From Gordonia sediminis (GTDB taxonomy: Bacteria; Actinomycetota; Actinomycetes; Mycobacteriales; Mycobacteriaceae): 64,000 nucleotides of DNA. The notes under the pieces were generated by a model that worked only from the letters and a program-made list of their open reading frames with translations, searched no databases and was not told where the DNA came from. Both the position numbers and the translations under genes were made by a program. Location: the NCBI GenBank assembly GCA_004193205.1, contig RZUM01000001.1, positions 874,424-938,423 on the forward strand. The letters are read 5' to 3'. The stretch's first letter is position 1. Every line of letters starts with the position of its first letter. This document shows positions 9,861 through 17,788 of the stretch, one piece after another.

Positions 9861-10813
9861 GCGCCGATCGTGTGAGCGCCGTGCCGCAGGTCGACATCCG
9901 CGAGGTCGGTCCTCGCGACGGTCTGCAGATCGAGGAGCCGATCTCCACCGCCGCCAAGCTGGAGTTCATCGACGCCCTCGTCGCCACCGGTGTGCGGCGC
10001 ATCGAGGTCACCTCGTTCGTCTCACCGCGCGCAATCCCGTCGCTCGCCGATGCGGAAGCCGTTGCGGCCGAGCTCGGTAGGTGGCCGGGGGTGGAGTTCT
10101 CCGCCCTGGTCGCCGGGATGGGCGGCGTGAGTCGAGCGCTGACCGCAGGTGTGCGGCGCCTGGAGTACGTGGTGTCGGCCTCCGACGGCCACAGCCGGGC
10201 GAACGTCGGACGCAGCATGGAGGAGTCGATCGCGCTCATCGCGCCGATCGCGGAACGCGTCCACGAGGTCGGCGGCCACCTGGAGGTGATCGTCGCGATC
10301 GCCTTCGACTGCCCGTTCGACGGCCCCACACCACCGGAGCGTGTCGCCGACATCGCGCGGCGCGCGATGGACTCGGGTGCCGACACGCTGGCGGTCGCCG
10401 ACACCATCGGTACCGCGACCCCGGGCCGGACCACCGATGTCCTCACCCGTGTCATCGCGGCCACCGGTGTCAAACCCGGGTTGCACCTGCACAATACTCG
10501 CGGGCAGGGGCTCGCCAACGCGTGGGCGGCGTACTCGCTCGGCATCCGCCAGTTCGACGCGTCCGTCGGCGGTCTCGGCGGCTGCCCCTTCGCACCGGGT
10601 GCCAGCGGCAACATCGCCACCGAGGAGCTGGCGTACATGTTCGAAGACAGCGGGATCACCACGGGTATCGACATCGGGCGCGCACTCGACGCGGCGCGGC
10701 TGGTGTCGGATCGACTCGGCAAGCAGCTCACCAGCAACTTGCTTGCCGCCGGTGGTGTGCCGGTTCCGTCGGGGTCGTCTGCATCCAACACCGGCGCGAC
10801 GTCGGGGAGCTGA
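9857..10813 (+). CDS. Hydroxymethylglutaryl-CoA lyase family protein
   Basis: A 318-residue TIM-barrel lyase. REVGPRDGLQ (R20, D21) is the substrate and metal-binding start of HMGL-like enzymes. LHLHNTRGQG supplies metal-ligand histidines, and GGLGGCPFAPGASGN holds the catalytic cysteine (C243). Family members cleave HMG-CoA or related 3-hydroxy-acyl-CoA (for example citramalyl-CoA-like) into acetyl-CoA plus a keto acid. The start at 9857 gives ATGA overlap with the CoA-transferase; the frame upstream is shadow sequence. It is the last gene of the operon. Beside a class III CoA-transferase the substrate could be a leucine- or itaconate-type intermediate, which is inference. Confidence 0.88.
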   Translation: MSADRVSAVPQVDIREVGPRDGLQIEEPISTAAKLEFIDALVATGVRRIEVTSFVSPRAIPSLADAEAVAAELGRWPGVEFSALVAGMGGVSRALTAGVRRLEYVVSASDGHSRANVGRSMEESIALIAPIAERVHEVGGHLEVIVAIAFDCPFDGPTPPERVADIARRAMDSGADTLAVADTIGTATPGRTTDVLTRVIAATGVKPGLHLHNTRGQGLANAWAAYSLGIRQFDASVGGLGGCPFAPGASGNIATEELAYMFEDSGITTGIDIGRALDAARLVSDRLGKQLTSNLLAAGGVPVPSGSSASNTGATSGS

Positions 10814-11170
10814 CACCCGATCCGCTCGGGTGGGCGTCTGATTCCGAACAGCCGAAGGTTGCCCGGTGTTTCGCTCAGCGACACATAGGGCAGCTTCTCG
10901 TTGTCGGCGGGCTCAGCCGCGGAGGCGGCCGCCGGGCAATCCCCAACGGCAAGCGCGATCTCGTGCGATGATCGCGACGCAGGCAGGTGAAAGGTTTCGT
11001 GGAGGCGACCGTGGCGGCCTATGGCGATGAGCCGGTCGGGGCGCTCGATGGTGCATCTGACTGGGCGGCGCCGGTGGGGGATCGTGCTGCACGCGCCGAC
11101 GGAGCATTGAACTGTGCTACTCGCGCGCGGCTGCGGCGGTTGGAACGGGGGTTCGGACTTGGGCCCGGCG
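10814..11170. other. Intergenic stretch without a recognisable gene
   Basis: About 360 bp between the lyase operon and the toxin-antitoxin pair. Short open frames exist on both strands, including one of 120 codons starting near 10987, but none resembles a known family, has a good ribosome site or keeps a convincing start. It marks the left border of the decayed island. Confidence 0.5.
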
Positions 11171-11176
11171 TAGAGT
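11171..11176 (+). promoter_or_regulatory. Candidate -10 hexamer for a leaderless toxin-antitoxin transcript
   Basis: TAGAGT ends 6 nt before the ATG at 11183, and no Shine-Dalgarno sequence precedes that ATG. In Mycobacteriales this spacing usually means transcription starts at the A of the start codon. No clear -35 is visible. Confidence 0.4.
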
Positions 11177-11182
11177 TCACCC

Positions 11183-11413
11183 ATGGTCTTCACGCGAATC
11201 ACACTCGACCCGGCCGTAATGGGTGGCATGCCGTGTATTCGCGGCATGCGGTTTCCGGTCGCGAGCGTAGTCGCGATGGTGGCCGACGGCATGTCGTCAC
11301 AGGACATCGTCGCCGAGCATCCCGACCTCGAGCTCGAGGACGTTTCTGAAGCCCTGAAGTACGCCGCTGAGGCCCTCCGAGAGCGCGAACTCCCACTCCG
11401 GCACCCGGCGTGA
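11183..11413 (+). CDS. DUF433 family antitoxin
   Basis: A 76-residue protein with the DUF433 pattern: ITLDPAVMGGMPCIRGMRFPV, then VVAMVADGMSSQDIVAEHPDLELEDVSEAL, a small HTH-like helical domain. DUF433 proteins are the antitoxin partners of DUF5615 PIN-like toxins and probably bind both toxin and promoter DNA. The next gene is such a toxin and starts inside this stop codon (GTGA at 11410-11413), as expected for a co-translated module. There is no ribosome site upstream, and a -10-like TAGAGT ends 6 nt before the ATG, so a leaderless message is likely. Confidence 0.85.
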   Translation: MVFTRITLDPAVMGGMPCIRGMRFPVASVVAMVADGMSSQDIVAEHPDLELEDVSEALKYAAEALRERELPLRHPA

Positions 11414-11775
11414 AGTTTCTGCTGGATGAGAATCTCTCCCCGACCCTGTGTGTCCTGCTGGTCGAAGCCGGTCACGATGCTCTCCACGTGCGAGATTTCG
11501 ATCTGGCAGGTGCCACAGATGAGGTTGTGATCGCTCCGGCGGTGTCGCTTGGTTTGATTCTCATCAGCGCCGACACCGATTTTGGGACATTGCTTGCCCG
11601 AAGCCACGCGGTCGGGCCGTCCTTCGTACTCATCCGCAGGGCGAGTGGCCGGCGGGCGTCCGAGCAAGCGCGGCTCCTGATTGAGAACCTTCCGCTCGTC
11701 GCTGAGGAGCTCGAAGCTTGGGCTGTCGTCGTGCTTGGAGAAGCCACGATACGTATTCGTCGCCTGCCGATGTGA
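11410..11775 (+). CDS. DUF5615 family PIN-like toxin
   Basis: A 121-residue PIN-like protein. MKFLLDENLSP carries the first acidic pair (D6, E7), DATDE-like acidic residues follow (GATDEVV), and SADTDFGTLLA supplies the central acidic cluster. These fit the Mg-dependent RNase fold of PIN toxins. The GTG start overlaps the stop of the DUF433 antitoxin. The predicted role is an RNase held inactive by the antitoxin, perhaps stabilising this unstable region. Full length suggests the pair is intact. Confidence 0.85.
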   Translation: MKFLLDENLSPTLCVLLVEAGHDALHVRDFDLAGATDEVVIAPAVSLGLILISADTDFGTLLARSHAVGPSFVLIRRASGRRASEQARLLIENLPLVAEELEAWAVVVLGEATIRIRRLPM

Positions 11776-11869
11776 GACAACCTCTGACGCGGGGGTGGCA
11801 TTCTGTAAGAATTCGACCCTGGCGGTGCGCGTGGATCGGGAAGTCGGATTCCGTTGTGGTGCCCCGTAA

Positions 11870-11883
11870 TACGCTGCAGCGTA
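11870..11883. promoter_or_regulatory. Perfect 14-bp palindrome downstream of the toxin gene
   Basis: TACGCTGCAGCGTA reads the same on both strands. It lies in the non-coding gap between the toxin and the convergent nitroreductase gene. It could be an operator, a recombination site or chance; nothing else identifies it. Confidence 0.3.
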
Positions 11884-11926
11884 CTTGACGCAAGGTGACG
11901 ATATCGGTACATCCAGCTGCGAGTCG

Positions 11927-11974
11927 GTCGGCGAATGGTCGAGCCGCCAGCCCCGCACCATCCCCGGTGGGCGG
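11927..11974 (-). pseudogene. C-terminal remnant of a PIG-L deacetylase gene
   Basis: On the minus strand this segment reads PPGMVRGWRLDHSP, nearly the same as the end of the intact PIG-L deacetylase at 21293-22120 (PPGMVRGWWLDHPP). About 42 of 48 bases agree. The rest of the gene is absent; the nitroreductase gene begins upstream of it instead. It looks like the tail of a second PIG-L copy left by a deletion or by recombination. Confidence 0.6.
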
Positions 11975-11985
11975 TGTGCGGACGG

Positions 11986-12666
11986 TTACGGTTCGAACCC
12001 CACAAAGGTGGCGGCTTCCTCGACTGACTTACGCTCGGAAACCACGGCATTGGCCGGGAAGGTGTGATCGGGCCAGCCCAGCGCGATGCTCTTCATGATC
12101 ACCTGGTCGTCCGGGATGCCGGCATGCTCTCGCACGACGGGTGACTGCATGATGCCCTGACTGTTGATCACCGCCCCCAGGCCGCGAGACCAGGCCGCGT
12201 TGACCAGCGCGGTGGAGACTGCGCCGCAATCGAACGGTGTGTCGTCACTGCCGTCGAGAATGCGGTCGTAGGTCACGATCACACACACCGGAGCATCGAA
12301 TTGACGGAAGCCCCGCAGCACCCAGTCCTGCCGCATCGCCGTGTTGTCGCGGGCGATACCCATCGCGCCGAACAGTTGCTTCGCAACCTGGACCTGGCGC
12401 TCACGATGGGTACCGGTGAACTTTTCCGCGCCCGTCCGGAACTCTCGGGAATGGGGCACGCCGGCGAGGTTGCGCTCGGTGTTTCCCGCCCGGATGCGAT
12501 CGAGCGGTTCTCCCGTTATCACATGAAAATTCCAGGGCTGCGTATTCATCGACGAAGGGGAACGCATCGCGAGGGCGAGGATTTCCTCGATCAGCTCCCG
12601 AGGGACTGGGTCAGGCTTGAAGCCGCGGATGCTGCGGCGCCCAAGAATCACGTCGTCGTACAGCAT
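11986..12666 (-). CDS. Nitroreductase family protein
   Basis: A 226-residue FMN-dependent nitroreductase-fold oxidoreductase. RRSIRGFKPDPVP is the N-terminal FMN-phosphate loop, SPSSMNTQPWNFHVITG is the conserved second motif, and GLGAVINSQGIMQSPVVREHAGIPDDQVIMKSIALGWPD matches the C-terminal half of the family. Such enzymes reduce nitro groups, quinones or enones with NAD(P)H. The start at 12666 is preceded by AGGAGAG at good spacing; the frame extends farther upstream without support. It stands alone in the decayed island. Confidence 0.88.
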   Translation of the reverse strand: MLYDDVILGRRSIRGFKPDPVPRELIEEILALAMRSPSSMNTQPWNFHVITGEPLDRIRAGNTERNLAGVPHSREFRTGAEKFTGTHRERQVQVAKQLFGAMGIARDNTAMRQDWVLRGFRQFDAPVCVIVTYDRILDGSDDTPFDCGAVSTALVNAAWSRGLGAVINSQGIMQSPVVREHAGIPDDQVIMKSIALGWPDHTFPANAVVSERKSVEEAATFVGFEP

Positions 12667-13024
12667 CGTCGATCTCTCCTCGCGTGAATCGAACAACCCG
12701 ATCGCCGTGATGCGTCGACCCTGAATACACCTTCTGGCGGTCAAAAAGCAGGTTACATCCGAATGTCGCGGTCGCCCCGAAGGCGGGGTTCGCCAGTGCC
12801 ACTATGTACCGAGCGGCGATTGCTGGCCAGCCGATCCTCGACGAGCGAGGGACCCGCGCGTCGGGACGGGTTGACAGACTGGGTCATTATCGGCGCGGCG
12901 GCGACGGCCGCTGCCCGGCTCAGACCTTCGCGTCGGTGGGGCGCTGGTGAGGTGGTGCCGACGTTTGGAGCCGACGGATGTGAACGTTCTGAGCGTGAAG
13001 GTCTGGGTGCGCGGAATCGCGGAA
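12667..13024. other. Intergenic stretch without a recognisable gene
   Basis: This stretch holds the nitroreductase promoter region and about 280 bp in which I recognise no protein family, RNA or strong repeat on either strand. Confidence 0.5.
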
Positions 13025-13273
13025 TCAGGATGATCCTTCGTCGCCGGCCAGTCGGTGCTCGCACACGCTGCGCAGTCGTGCCCAGCTGGAGTCGTCGAGG
13101 CCGGTGGGTTGTTCTGCGTCCAACAGGCGGGCAAGGCGTCGGAAGAACACGCGCTCGGCGACACCGAAGCTCACCCAGATGTCGTCGGCGCTCCCGCCGC
13201 CGAAAGGTGCCCACCGCAGGGCGAAGGCCAGCATGGCCTCGGTCTCGTGATGCCAGTCACCGGGTTTGTCCAC
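13025..13273 (-). CDS. Small DUF3263-like protein
   Basis: An 82-residue protein starting at GTG 13273 (VDKPGDWHHETEAMLAF). The segment FALRWAPFGGGSADDIWVSFGVAERVFFRRLARLL resembles the small actinobacterial DUF3263 group, in which a W/F-rich helix is followed by an HTH-like YYQ/VFF segment. Function is unknown; a DNA-binding role is possible. The frame continues upstream to 13345, but the conserved part fits the GTG start. It ends in a short Asp/Glu/Ser tail (GDEGSS). No operon partner is visible. Confidence 0.55.
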   Translation of the reverse strand: MDKPGDWHHETEAMLAFALRWAPFGGGSADDIWVSFGVAERVFFRRLARLLDAEQPTGLDDSSWARLRSVCEHRLAGDEGSS

Positions 13274-13845
13274 AGCCGATACTATCGACGACTCTCGCCT
13301 TCGGCGAGGGGTGGATGATGGTTCGCATCGGCAACCCGTTCCCACTCACGATCGGATTGCCGACCCGACGAACGGCTCACCGATCTCGCGTCTGCCGGGT
13401 GAGGCGAGTAGGTTGCAGATCTATGTCTCATCGGTCGGCCGACGAGGCGGAGTGCAGGTGTGGGGGTGGTCTTCGTGCGGGAGTTCGAGCGGCTGGCCGA
13501 CGGCCTCGTCGCCGAGATCGAGGACCCGGGCACCGATCTGGCGGCGCTGGGTCGGTTGGGTCGGACTTGTCCGCGGTCGGCCACCAGATCCGCTTGCTGG
13601 AGATCAGATTCGGGTCACCGTGACCTTGGGCGGGACGATCGGCTCGCCGTGCTGGTGACCGTCTCCGCGAGGACACAGCGGGCCGCGACGGCTCTCAGGT
13701 CGGTGCGGCCTTTCTGGTAGCGGCCACGATCGGTGCTCGGCGGATGTCAACGCCGTCTGCGGGTAAGTCCCCTGGCGTGGTGGGAATTCGGGACCAGGTT
13801 CCGGGCGGGCGTGTCGGTGCCGGGGTTGGTGGGGGCCATCGCGTA
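13274..13845. other. Probably decayed region left of the IS256 element
   Basis: No intact gene. Near 13470-13620 on the plus strand, FVREFERLADGLVAEIEDP followed by DLAALGRLG continues only after a frame change (SDLSAVGHQIRLLEIRFG). This suggests a broken small gene that I cannot identify. The last ~100 bases before the inverted repeat also give protein-like stretches only with frame changes. Confidence 0.4.
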
Positions 13846-15153
13846 GATCAATGAGTTACCTCTCACAGTGACTCACAGAAAGCGACTACTACGCGATGAC
13901 CAACGATCATTCTGCCTTGCTTGCCCAGCTTGAGGTGTTCAAGTCCGCCGATGCCGGCCAGGTGTTCGCCGAACTGATCCGTTCAGGCCTGCAGGAGCTG
14001 ATCGAGGCCGAGGCCACGGCCAAGATCGGCGCCGGCCGTTACGAGCGCTCAACGGGCCGCTCAACCCACCGCAACGGCTCGCGGAGCAAGACGGTGTCGA
14101 CGACCTCCGGCGACATCGAGGTCAAGATCCCCAAGCTGCGGTCGGGGTCGTTCTTCCCGTCGCTGCTCGAGCGCCGCCGCCGCATCGACAAGGCGCTGCA
14201 CGCGGTGATCATGGAGGCCTACGTGCACGGCGTGTCGACCCGCTCGGTCGACGATCTGGTGGCCGCGCTCGGCGTGGAGTCGGGCATCTCCAAGTCCGAG
14301 GTCTCCCGGATCTGCGCGGGTCTCGATGAAGAGATCGCGGCGTTCCGCGAACGTAGCTTGACCCACACCGAGTTCCCGTACGTGTTCTGCGACGCCACCT
14401 ACTGCAAGGTGCGCGTCGGGGCGCACGTGGTATCGCAGGCCCTGGTGGTGGCCGCCGGGGTGTCGATCGACGGCAGCCGGGAGGTGCTCGGCACCGCGGT
14501 CGGCGATTCGGAGTCGTTCGAGTTCTGGCGGGAGTTTCTGGCCGGCCTCAAAGCACGTGGCCTGTCGGGGGTGCAGCTGGTCACTTCCGACGCCCATGCC
14601 GGGTTGAAAGCTGCTGTGGCACAGCAGTTCACGAACTCGTCGTGGCAGCGGTGCAGAGTTCACTTCATGAGAAACCTTCAGGGTGTAGTTTCTGCGAAGC
14701 AGCAGCCAGTGGTGACCGCGGCGATCAAGACAATCTTCGCGCATACCGAGCCTGAGGATATTGCCGCGCAATGGGACGAGGTCGCTGACACGCTGGCGAA
14801 GTCCTATCCGAAAGTGGCCGCGATGATGCGGGAGGCCAAAGCTGATGTGCTGGCGTTCACCGCGTTCCCGAAGGCGCACTGGCAGAAGATCTGGTCGAAC
14901 AATCCGATCGAACGGTTGAACAAAGAGATCAAACGCCGCGCCGACGTCGTGGAGATCTTCCCCAACCCGGCCGCGTTCCTACGCCTGGCCACCGCCGTCG
15001 TCATCGAGGCCCACGACGAATGGCAAGTCACCCGCCGCTACATGTCCGATGTGTCCATGGACGAACTCAAGGTGGTGATCGCCAAGAAACACGCCGCCCA
15101 AGCACTGGACAAAGCCCACCAAATCTCCTAAGGTTCAACATGACTCGTTGATC
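13846..15153 (+). mobile_element. IS256-family insertion sequence
   Basis: A single transposase gene lies between imperfect inverted repeats: GATCAATGAGTTA at 13846-13858 and, as reverse complement, GATCAACGAGTCA at 15141-15153 (11 of 13 identical). Similarity continues weakly a few bases outward. I see no 8-9 bp target duplication next to these ends, so the flanks may have rearranged after insertion, or the true ends lie slightly farther out. Confidence 0.75.
13896..15131 (+). CDS. IS256-family transposase (Mutator type)
   Basis: A full-length 411-residue transposase. The DDE catalytic residues are visible: D166 in VFCDATYCKV, D232 in VTSDAHAGL, and E339 in NNPIERLNKEIKRR, with the family motif CRVHFMRNL between them. 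The N-terminus holds the DNA-binding part (GAGRYERSTGRSTHRNGSR). No frameshift is seen, so the element may still be active. It sits in a region rich in gene fragments and probably contributed to the breakage. Confidence 0.93.
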   Translation: MTNDHSALLAQLEVFKSADAGQVFAELIRSGLQELIEAEATAKIGAGRYERSTGRSTHRNGSRSKTVSTTSGDIEVKIPKLRSGSFFPSLLERRRRIDKALHAVIMEAYVHGVSTRSVDDLVAALGVESGISKSEVSRICAGLDEEIAAFRERSLTHTEFPYVFCDATYCKVRVGAHVVSQALVVAAGVSIDGSREVLGTAVGDSESFEFWREFLAGLKARGLSGVQLVTSDAHAGLKAAVAQQFTNSSWQRCRVHFMRNLQGVVSAKQQPVVTAAIKTIFAHTEPEDIAAQWDEVADTLAKSYPKVAAMMREAKADVLAFTAFPKAHWQKIWSNNPIERLNKEIKRRADVVEIFPNPAAFLRLATAVVIEAHDEWQVTRRYMSDVSMDELKVVIAKKHAAQALDKAHQIS

Positions 15154-15377
15154 GAAGCGATGAACTCACCGATCCGAAGTCCACCACTCCAAGGGACGCT
15201 ATCCCGTCTGCGGACCGCGAGCGGGGTCGCGGCATGTGAAGACACGCAGATAGCGACCGGAATCTGTGTGCACCTTGCAGTCATGAAATCGCACTGTCTC
15301 GTTTGCCGCGGGTGGTGGCATGCTCGGGTGCGCGCTCCGGTCGAGAATGCCGCGGATCATCAGCGCGAGTGGTTTCC

Positions 15378-15650
15378 GACGCCTTGAGCGGACCGACGAT
15401 CAGCTGCGGGGGCGGTCGGGTCGGCAGGGCGATCCCGGCGAGACCCGGTTCTACCTGTCGCTGGAAGACGAACTGCTGCAACGCTTCAAAGTCCACTGGA
15501 TCAGATCCAGGGTTTCCTGCACAGCCTGCACCTGAGCCCGGACGAGGCGATCAAGAATCCCCGACTCAGCTCCGTGGTGGAGGTTGCCCAGACGGAGCGG
15601 GCCGGCGGGGACAGCTCGTCGGGCGCTCAAGACCTCGTCAAGGTCAAGCG
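15378..15650 (+). pseudogene. Fragment of a secA-like preprotein translocase ATPase gene
   Basis: From 15378 the plus strand reads [20 protein letters not shown] then [12 protein letters not shown], which is the highly conserved helicase motif VI region of SecA ([23 protein letters not shown]). After a frame change near 15490 it continues as [23 protein letters not shown], aligning in position with the SecA segment that follows motif VI. No other part of SecA is present. The differences from housekeeping SecA1 suggest an accessory SecA. It is a non-functional remnant just right of the IS256 element. Confidence 0.7.
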
Positions 15651-15733
15651 AGGGCGACCAGGTTCGCGTCGCAGTGGCTCGCTGCCATGGTGTTTTGGCG
15701 GTGGGGCCAGAATCGTGGCGGTGTAGGGATTGG

Positions 15734-16456
15734 TCAGCGGACGAGGGCGTCGGGAACGATGTATCGCTCGGGTCCGAACGTGATGACGCTGTTGCCCCCG
15801 TGACGGGAGACGGTGAAGTCGAACCCGGCAGAGCCGTCGGATTCGGCGCTGTCCGCGCCGTATGGGGTGGTGCCGTGGAAGAAGAGGGAACGAGTCGTCC
15901 CGTCCGGCTTGGTGACCTTGACGAGGGTCGTCTTGTCTTCTCCCCAGTTCTTGGTCACTTCTGTCGCGCACTGTGATGTCGGTCCGGCGGCCGTTGCGGC
16001 GCAGGCGATGTGGGTGCCTTGCGCAGGTGCGGAGGGCGCGGCGCTCGCGCTTGGTTTGGCGAGTGGGATCGAAATGATGGTTATGCCGTTGACCTTGCCG
16101 ACGACTGTGCCGTTCAAGGTCTGCACGGCGGCACTCGTCGGGCAACCGACGAGGATGGTGCTGTCGTCCAGCCATTGAGACGTCTGCGGACTCTCGCCGA
16201 GGCGGCGACACGGTGATCCGTCAGTGGGGTATCCGTTCCCGAACGGCGCGAGCGCTGCCGGGATCGTCGTTGCAGTCGTCGCGGCGGCGGCTGCAGGCGT
16301 CGAGTGCGTAGCCGCTGCACTTGAGGTGGCCGTGCTTGAGGTGACCGCACTTGAGGGCGAACTCGGGATGGCCTCATGCGAGGTTGAACCGCATCCTGCC
16401 ACCACAGTTGCGGCCGCAGTCGCGGTGAGCAACCCGGCCAAGCGGGTACGTGTCAT
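15734..16456 (-). CDS. Predicted lipoprotein of unknown function
   Basis: A 240-residue secreted protein starting MTRTRLAGLLTATAAATVVAGC. The hydrophobic signal ends in a lipobox (VAGC), so the mature protein should be lipid-anchored. A Ser/Thr/Ala-rich linker (~residues 25-65) precedes a globular domain with four cysteines (GSPCRRLGE, ILVGCPT, THIACAA, SQCATEV), probably forming disulfides. It loosely resembles LppP/LprE-type actinobacterial lipoproteins, but I would not assign a function. The start at 16456 is fixed by the signal peptide. The downstream neighbour is a secA fragment. Confidence 0.75.
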   Translation of the reverse strand: MTRTRLAGLLTATAAATVVAGCGSTSHEAIPSSPSSAVTSSTATSSAAATHSTPAAAAATTATTIPAALAPFGNGYPTDGSPCRRLGESPQTSQWLDDSTILVGCPTSAAVQTLNGTVVGKVNGITIISIPLAKPSASAAPSAPAQGTHIACAATAAGPTSQCATEVTKNWGEDKTTLVKVTKPDGTTRSLFFHGTTPYGADSAESDGSAGFDFTVSRHGGNSVITFGPERYIVPDALVR

Positions 16457-16962
16457 TCTTGGGGCCTCACAGTTCAAGGGTCGGGGTTGAGGGCGCAGCG
16501 TCACCGCGACTCGTGGGTGACTCGGGGAATCCGATATTAACCCAGCGGAGCGGATTGAAGGGCGAACGCAAAGCCGCGAGTCTCGCGGATCAAGCCTGCT
16601 GGTCGTCGTGAAGTACGGGACCACGCCAGCCGAAACGCGATGGCTCAGTGCCGCACGGCCCTCGCCATCGACGGGCTCACAGCCGCCCCATTCCCGTGGA
16701 CCCGCTGCGCTGAGTCGAGTTGTCCGCTCCGGCGACAGTGTTGCCGGGGCGGATCATCTCGAGTCGTGCCTGGGACGGTGGGGCAAACGGCAAGAGCCCG
16801 ACGCCCTGATGGGGTTCGGCAGATGGTCGGACCCGGTGGCGCGAACTGTGCGCACATCATGGTGCGGGGAGCACGTGCTGAGACTTTTGTAGGGACATAT
16901 CGAAGTTCCCTCCCTCGGGCATCTGAGCATTCCTAATTCAAGAGGATCAGCGGTGGGTTGTC

Positions 16963-17140
16963 GGAGTTCCGGGTTACGACGACAACCGCGTGACCAAACG
17001 CTTCGTTCGCCTGATCACCGCCCGGCGAACGCGGCCAGGGCGGGTCCGGTCTGGGACTGTCTATCGTCGCCGAAAATCGGTCGCGCACACCACGGAACAG
17101 TGTTCGTCACCGATTCGCCACGGGCGGAGACACTGGAATC
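16963..17140 (+). pseudogene. Remnant of a sensor histidine kinase ATPase domain
   Basis: Three consecutive pieces in different frames match the end of an HATPase_c domain: GVPGYDDNRVTKRFVRL (F-box-like), then GGSGLGLSIVAE (the G2 box), then IGRAHHGTVFVTDSP (the segment after G2). The frame changes show it is broken. No phosphoacceptor His domain or partner regulator is nearby. Confidence 0.65.
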
Positions 17141-17151
17141 TACGACAGCGG

Positions 17152-17290
17152 ATGGCCGATCACAACCTCTGGAAGACAACGGAACTCATCTCGTTGCTGC
17201 GGTTGCGCGGCATCACCCTGTCGAATGGGCTGGGGTGCACCGGCTGGTGACCGGCACTCCCGAAAGGGAAGTGTTCCTCTCTGGTGTGAC
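17152..17290 (+). pseudogene. Remnant of a small HTH (Cro/XRE-type) regulator
   Basis: From ATG 17152 the sequence reads MADHNLWKTTELISLLRLRG then ITLSN; after a frame change it continues VHRLVTGTPEREVF. This matches the N-terminus of small HTH proteins with the pattern LWKTTELvpLLaeRGitLS-qVhRLVTGTPERl, often found with integrases. It is cut off after about 45 residues. It directly follows the kinase remnant. Confidence 0.5.
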
Positions 17291-17302
17291 GGAGGTGTCC
17301 GG

Positions 17303-17788
17303 TCAGGCGCTGGAACCGGTGGAGCCGAAGTCCGGGAGTGCCGGGGGCGGAGTACTGGGCGGGGTCGGGGTGCTCGGCGGCGTCGTGGGCGGGGTCGGGG
17401 CCAGGCACTTGCCGGGGCTGCTGTCATCGACCACGGTGACCGTTTTGTGTAGATCGGTGATGTCCTGAATGGCGATGACATCCCATTTGCCTGCATGCAT
17501 CGGCGTCCACGAGGCCACTACCCGGCCGGCGACCGGCGCGACGTTCACGGCGACATCGACGCGAGGGTACGACGGATTGGTCGCAAATATCGAAGTAGGG
17601 CCTGCGGTACTGACCTCGACGACGACGGGATAGATGCACCCGGTCTTGTAGGCGCCGTTGAGTGTGGTGACGGTGATGGTGGTGGGTTGTGCGGATGCCG
17701 GTGCGGAGATCGAAACGGCGGCCGTTGCGATTCCGGCGAGGACCGCGGCGGTGGCCGTGGCCCGGAACACTGGTCGTTGTTTCGCCAT
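17303..17788 (-). CDS. Small secreted Ig-like-fold protein, copy 1
   Basis: A 161-residue exported protein. MAKQRPVFRATATAAVLAGI leads a classical signal peptide ending near SAPASAQP. The mature part is beta-rich (ITVTTLNGAYKTGCIYPVVV, VVASWTPMHAGKWDVIAIQ) with two cysteines, then a Pro/Thr-rich C-terminal tail (PTPPTTPPSTPTPPSTPPP). The start at 17788 has GAGGAC just upstream. It is a paralogue of the protein at 18728-19171: both have GxYxxGCxY near the start, SWTPxxAGxxxV in the middle and a cysteine after TVTVV. The function is unknown; an extracellular or wall-exposed role is inferred. Confidence 0.7.
   Translation of the reverse strand: MAKQRPVFRATATAAVLAGIATAAVSISAPASAQPTTITVTTLNGAYKTGCIYPVVVEVSTAGPTSIFATNPSYPRVDVAVNVAPVAGRVVASWTPMHAGKWDVIAIQDITDLHKTVTVVDDSSPGKCLAPTPPTTPPSTPTPPSTPPPALPDFGSTGSSA

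Larger units (their letters stand above)
16457..17302. other. Gene-poor stretch with two gene remnants
   Basis: Apart from the histidine kinase and HTH fragments listed separately, I recognise nothing in this interval. The left half (16460-16950) holds the lipoprotein promoter region and no convincing coding sequence. Confidence 0.5.

Noticed and set aside
10987-11349. 120-codon plus-strand frame over the antitoxin start
   Set aside because: No family resemblance, no ribosome site, and it overlaps the well-supported DUF433 gene in another frame.
11985-12005. tRNA T-arm-like GGTTCGAACCCC
   Set aside because: It is the end of the nitroreductase gene (GFEP plus stop on the minus strand). No acceptor, D or anticodon arm fits around it.
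13838-15161. Target-site duplication of the IS256 element
   Set aside because: The 8 bases outside the two inverted repeats (ATCGCGTA and GAAGCGAT) do not match.
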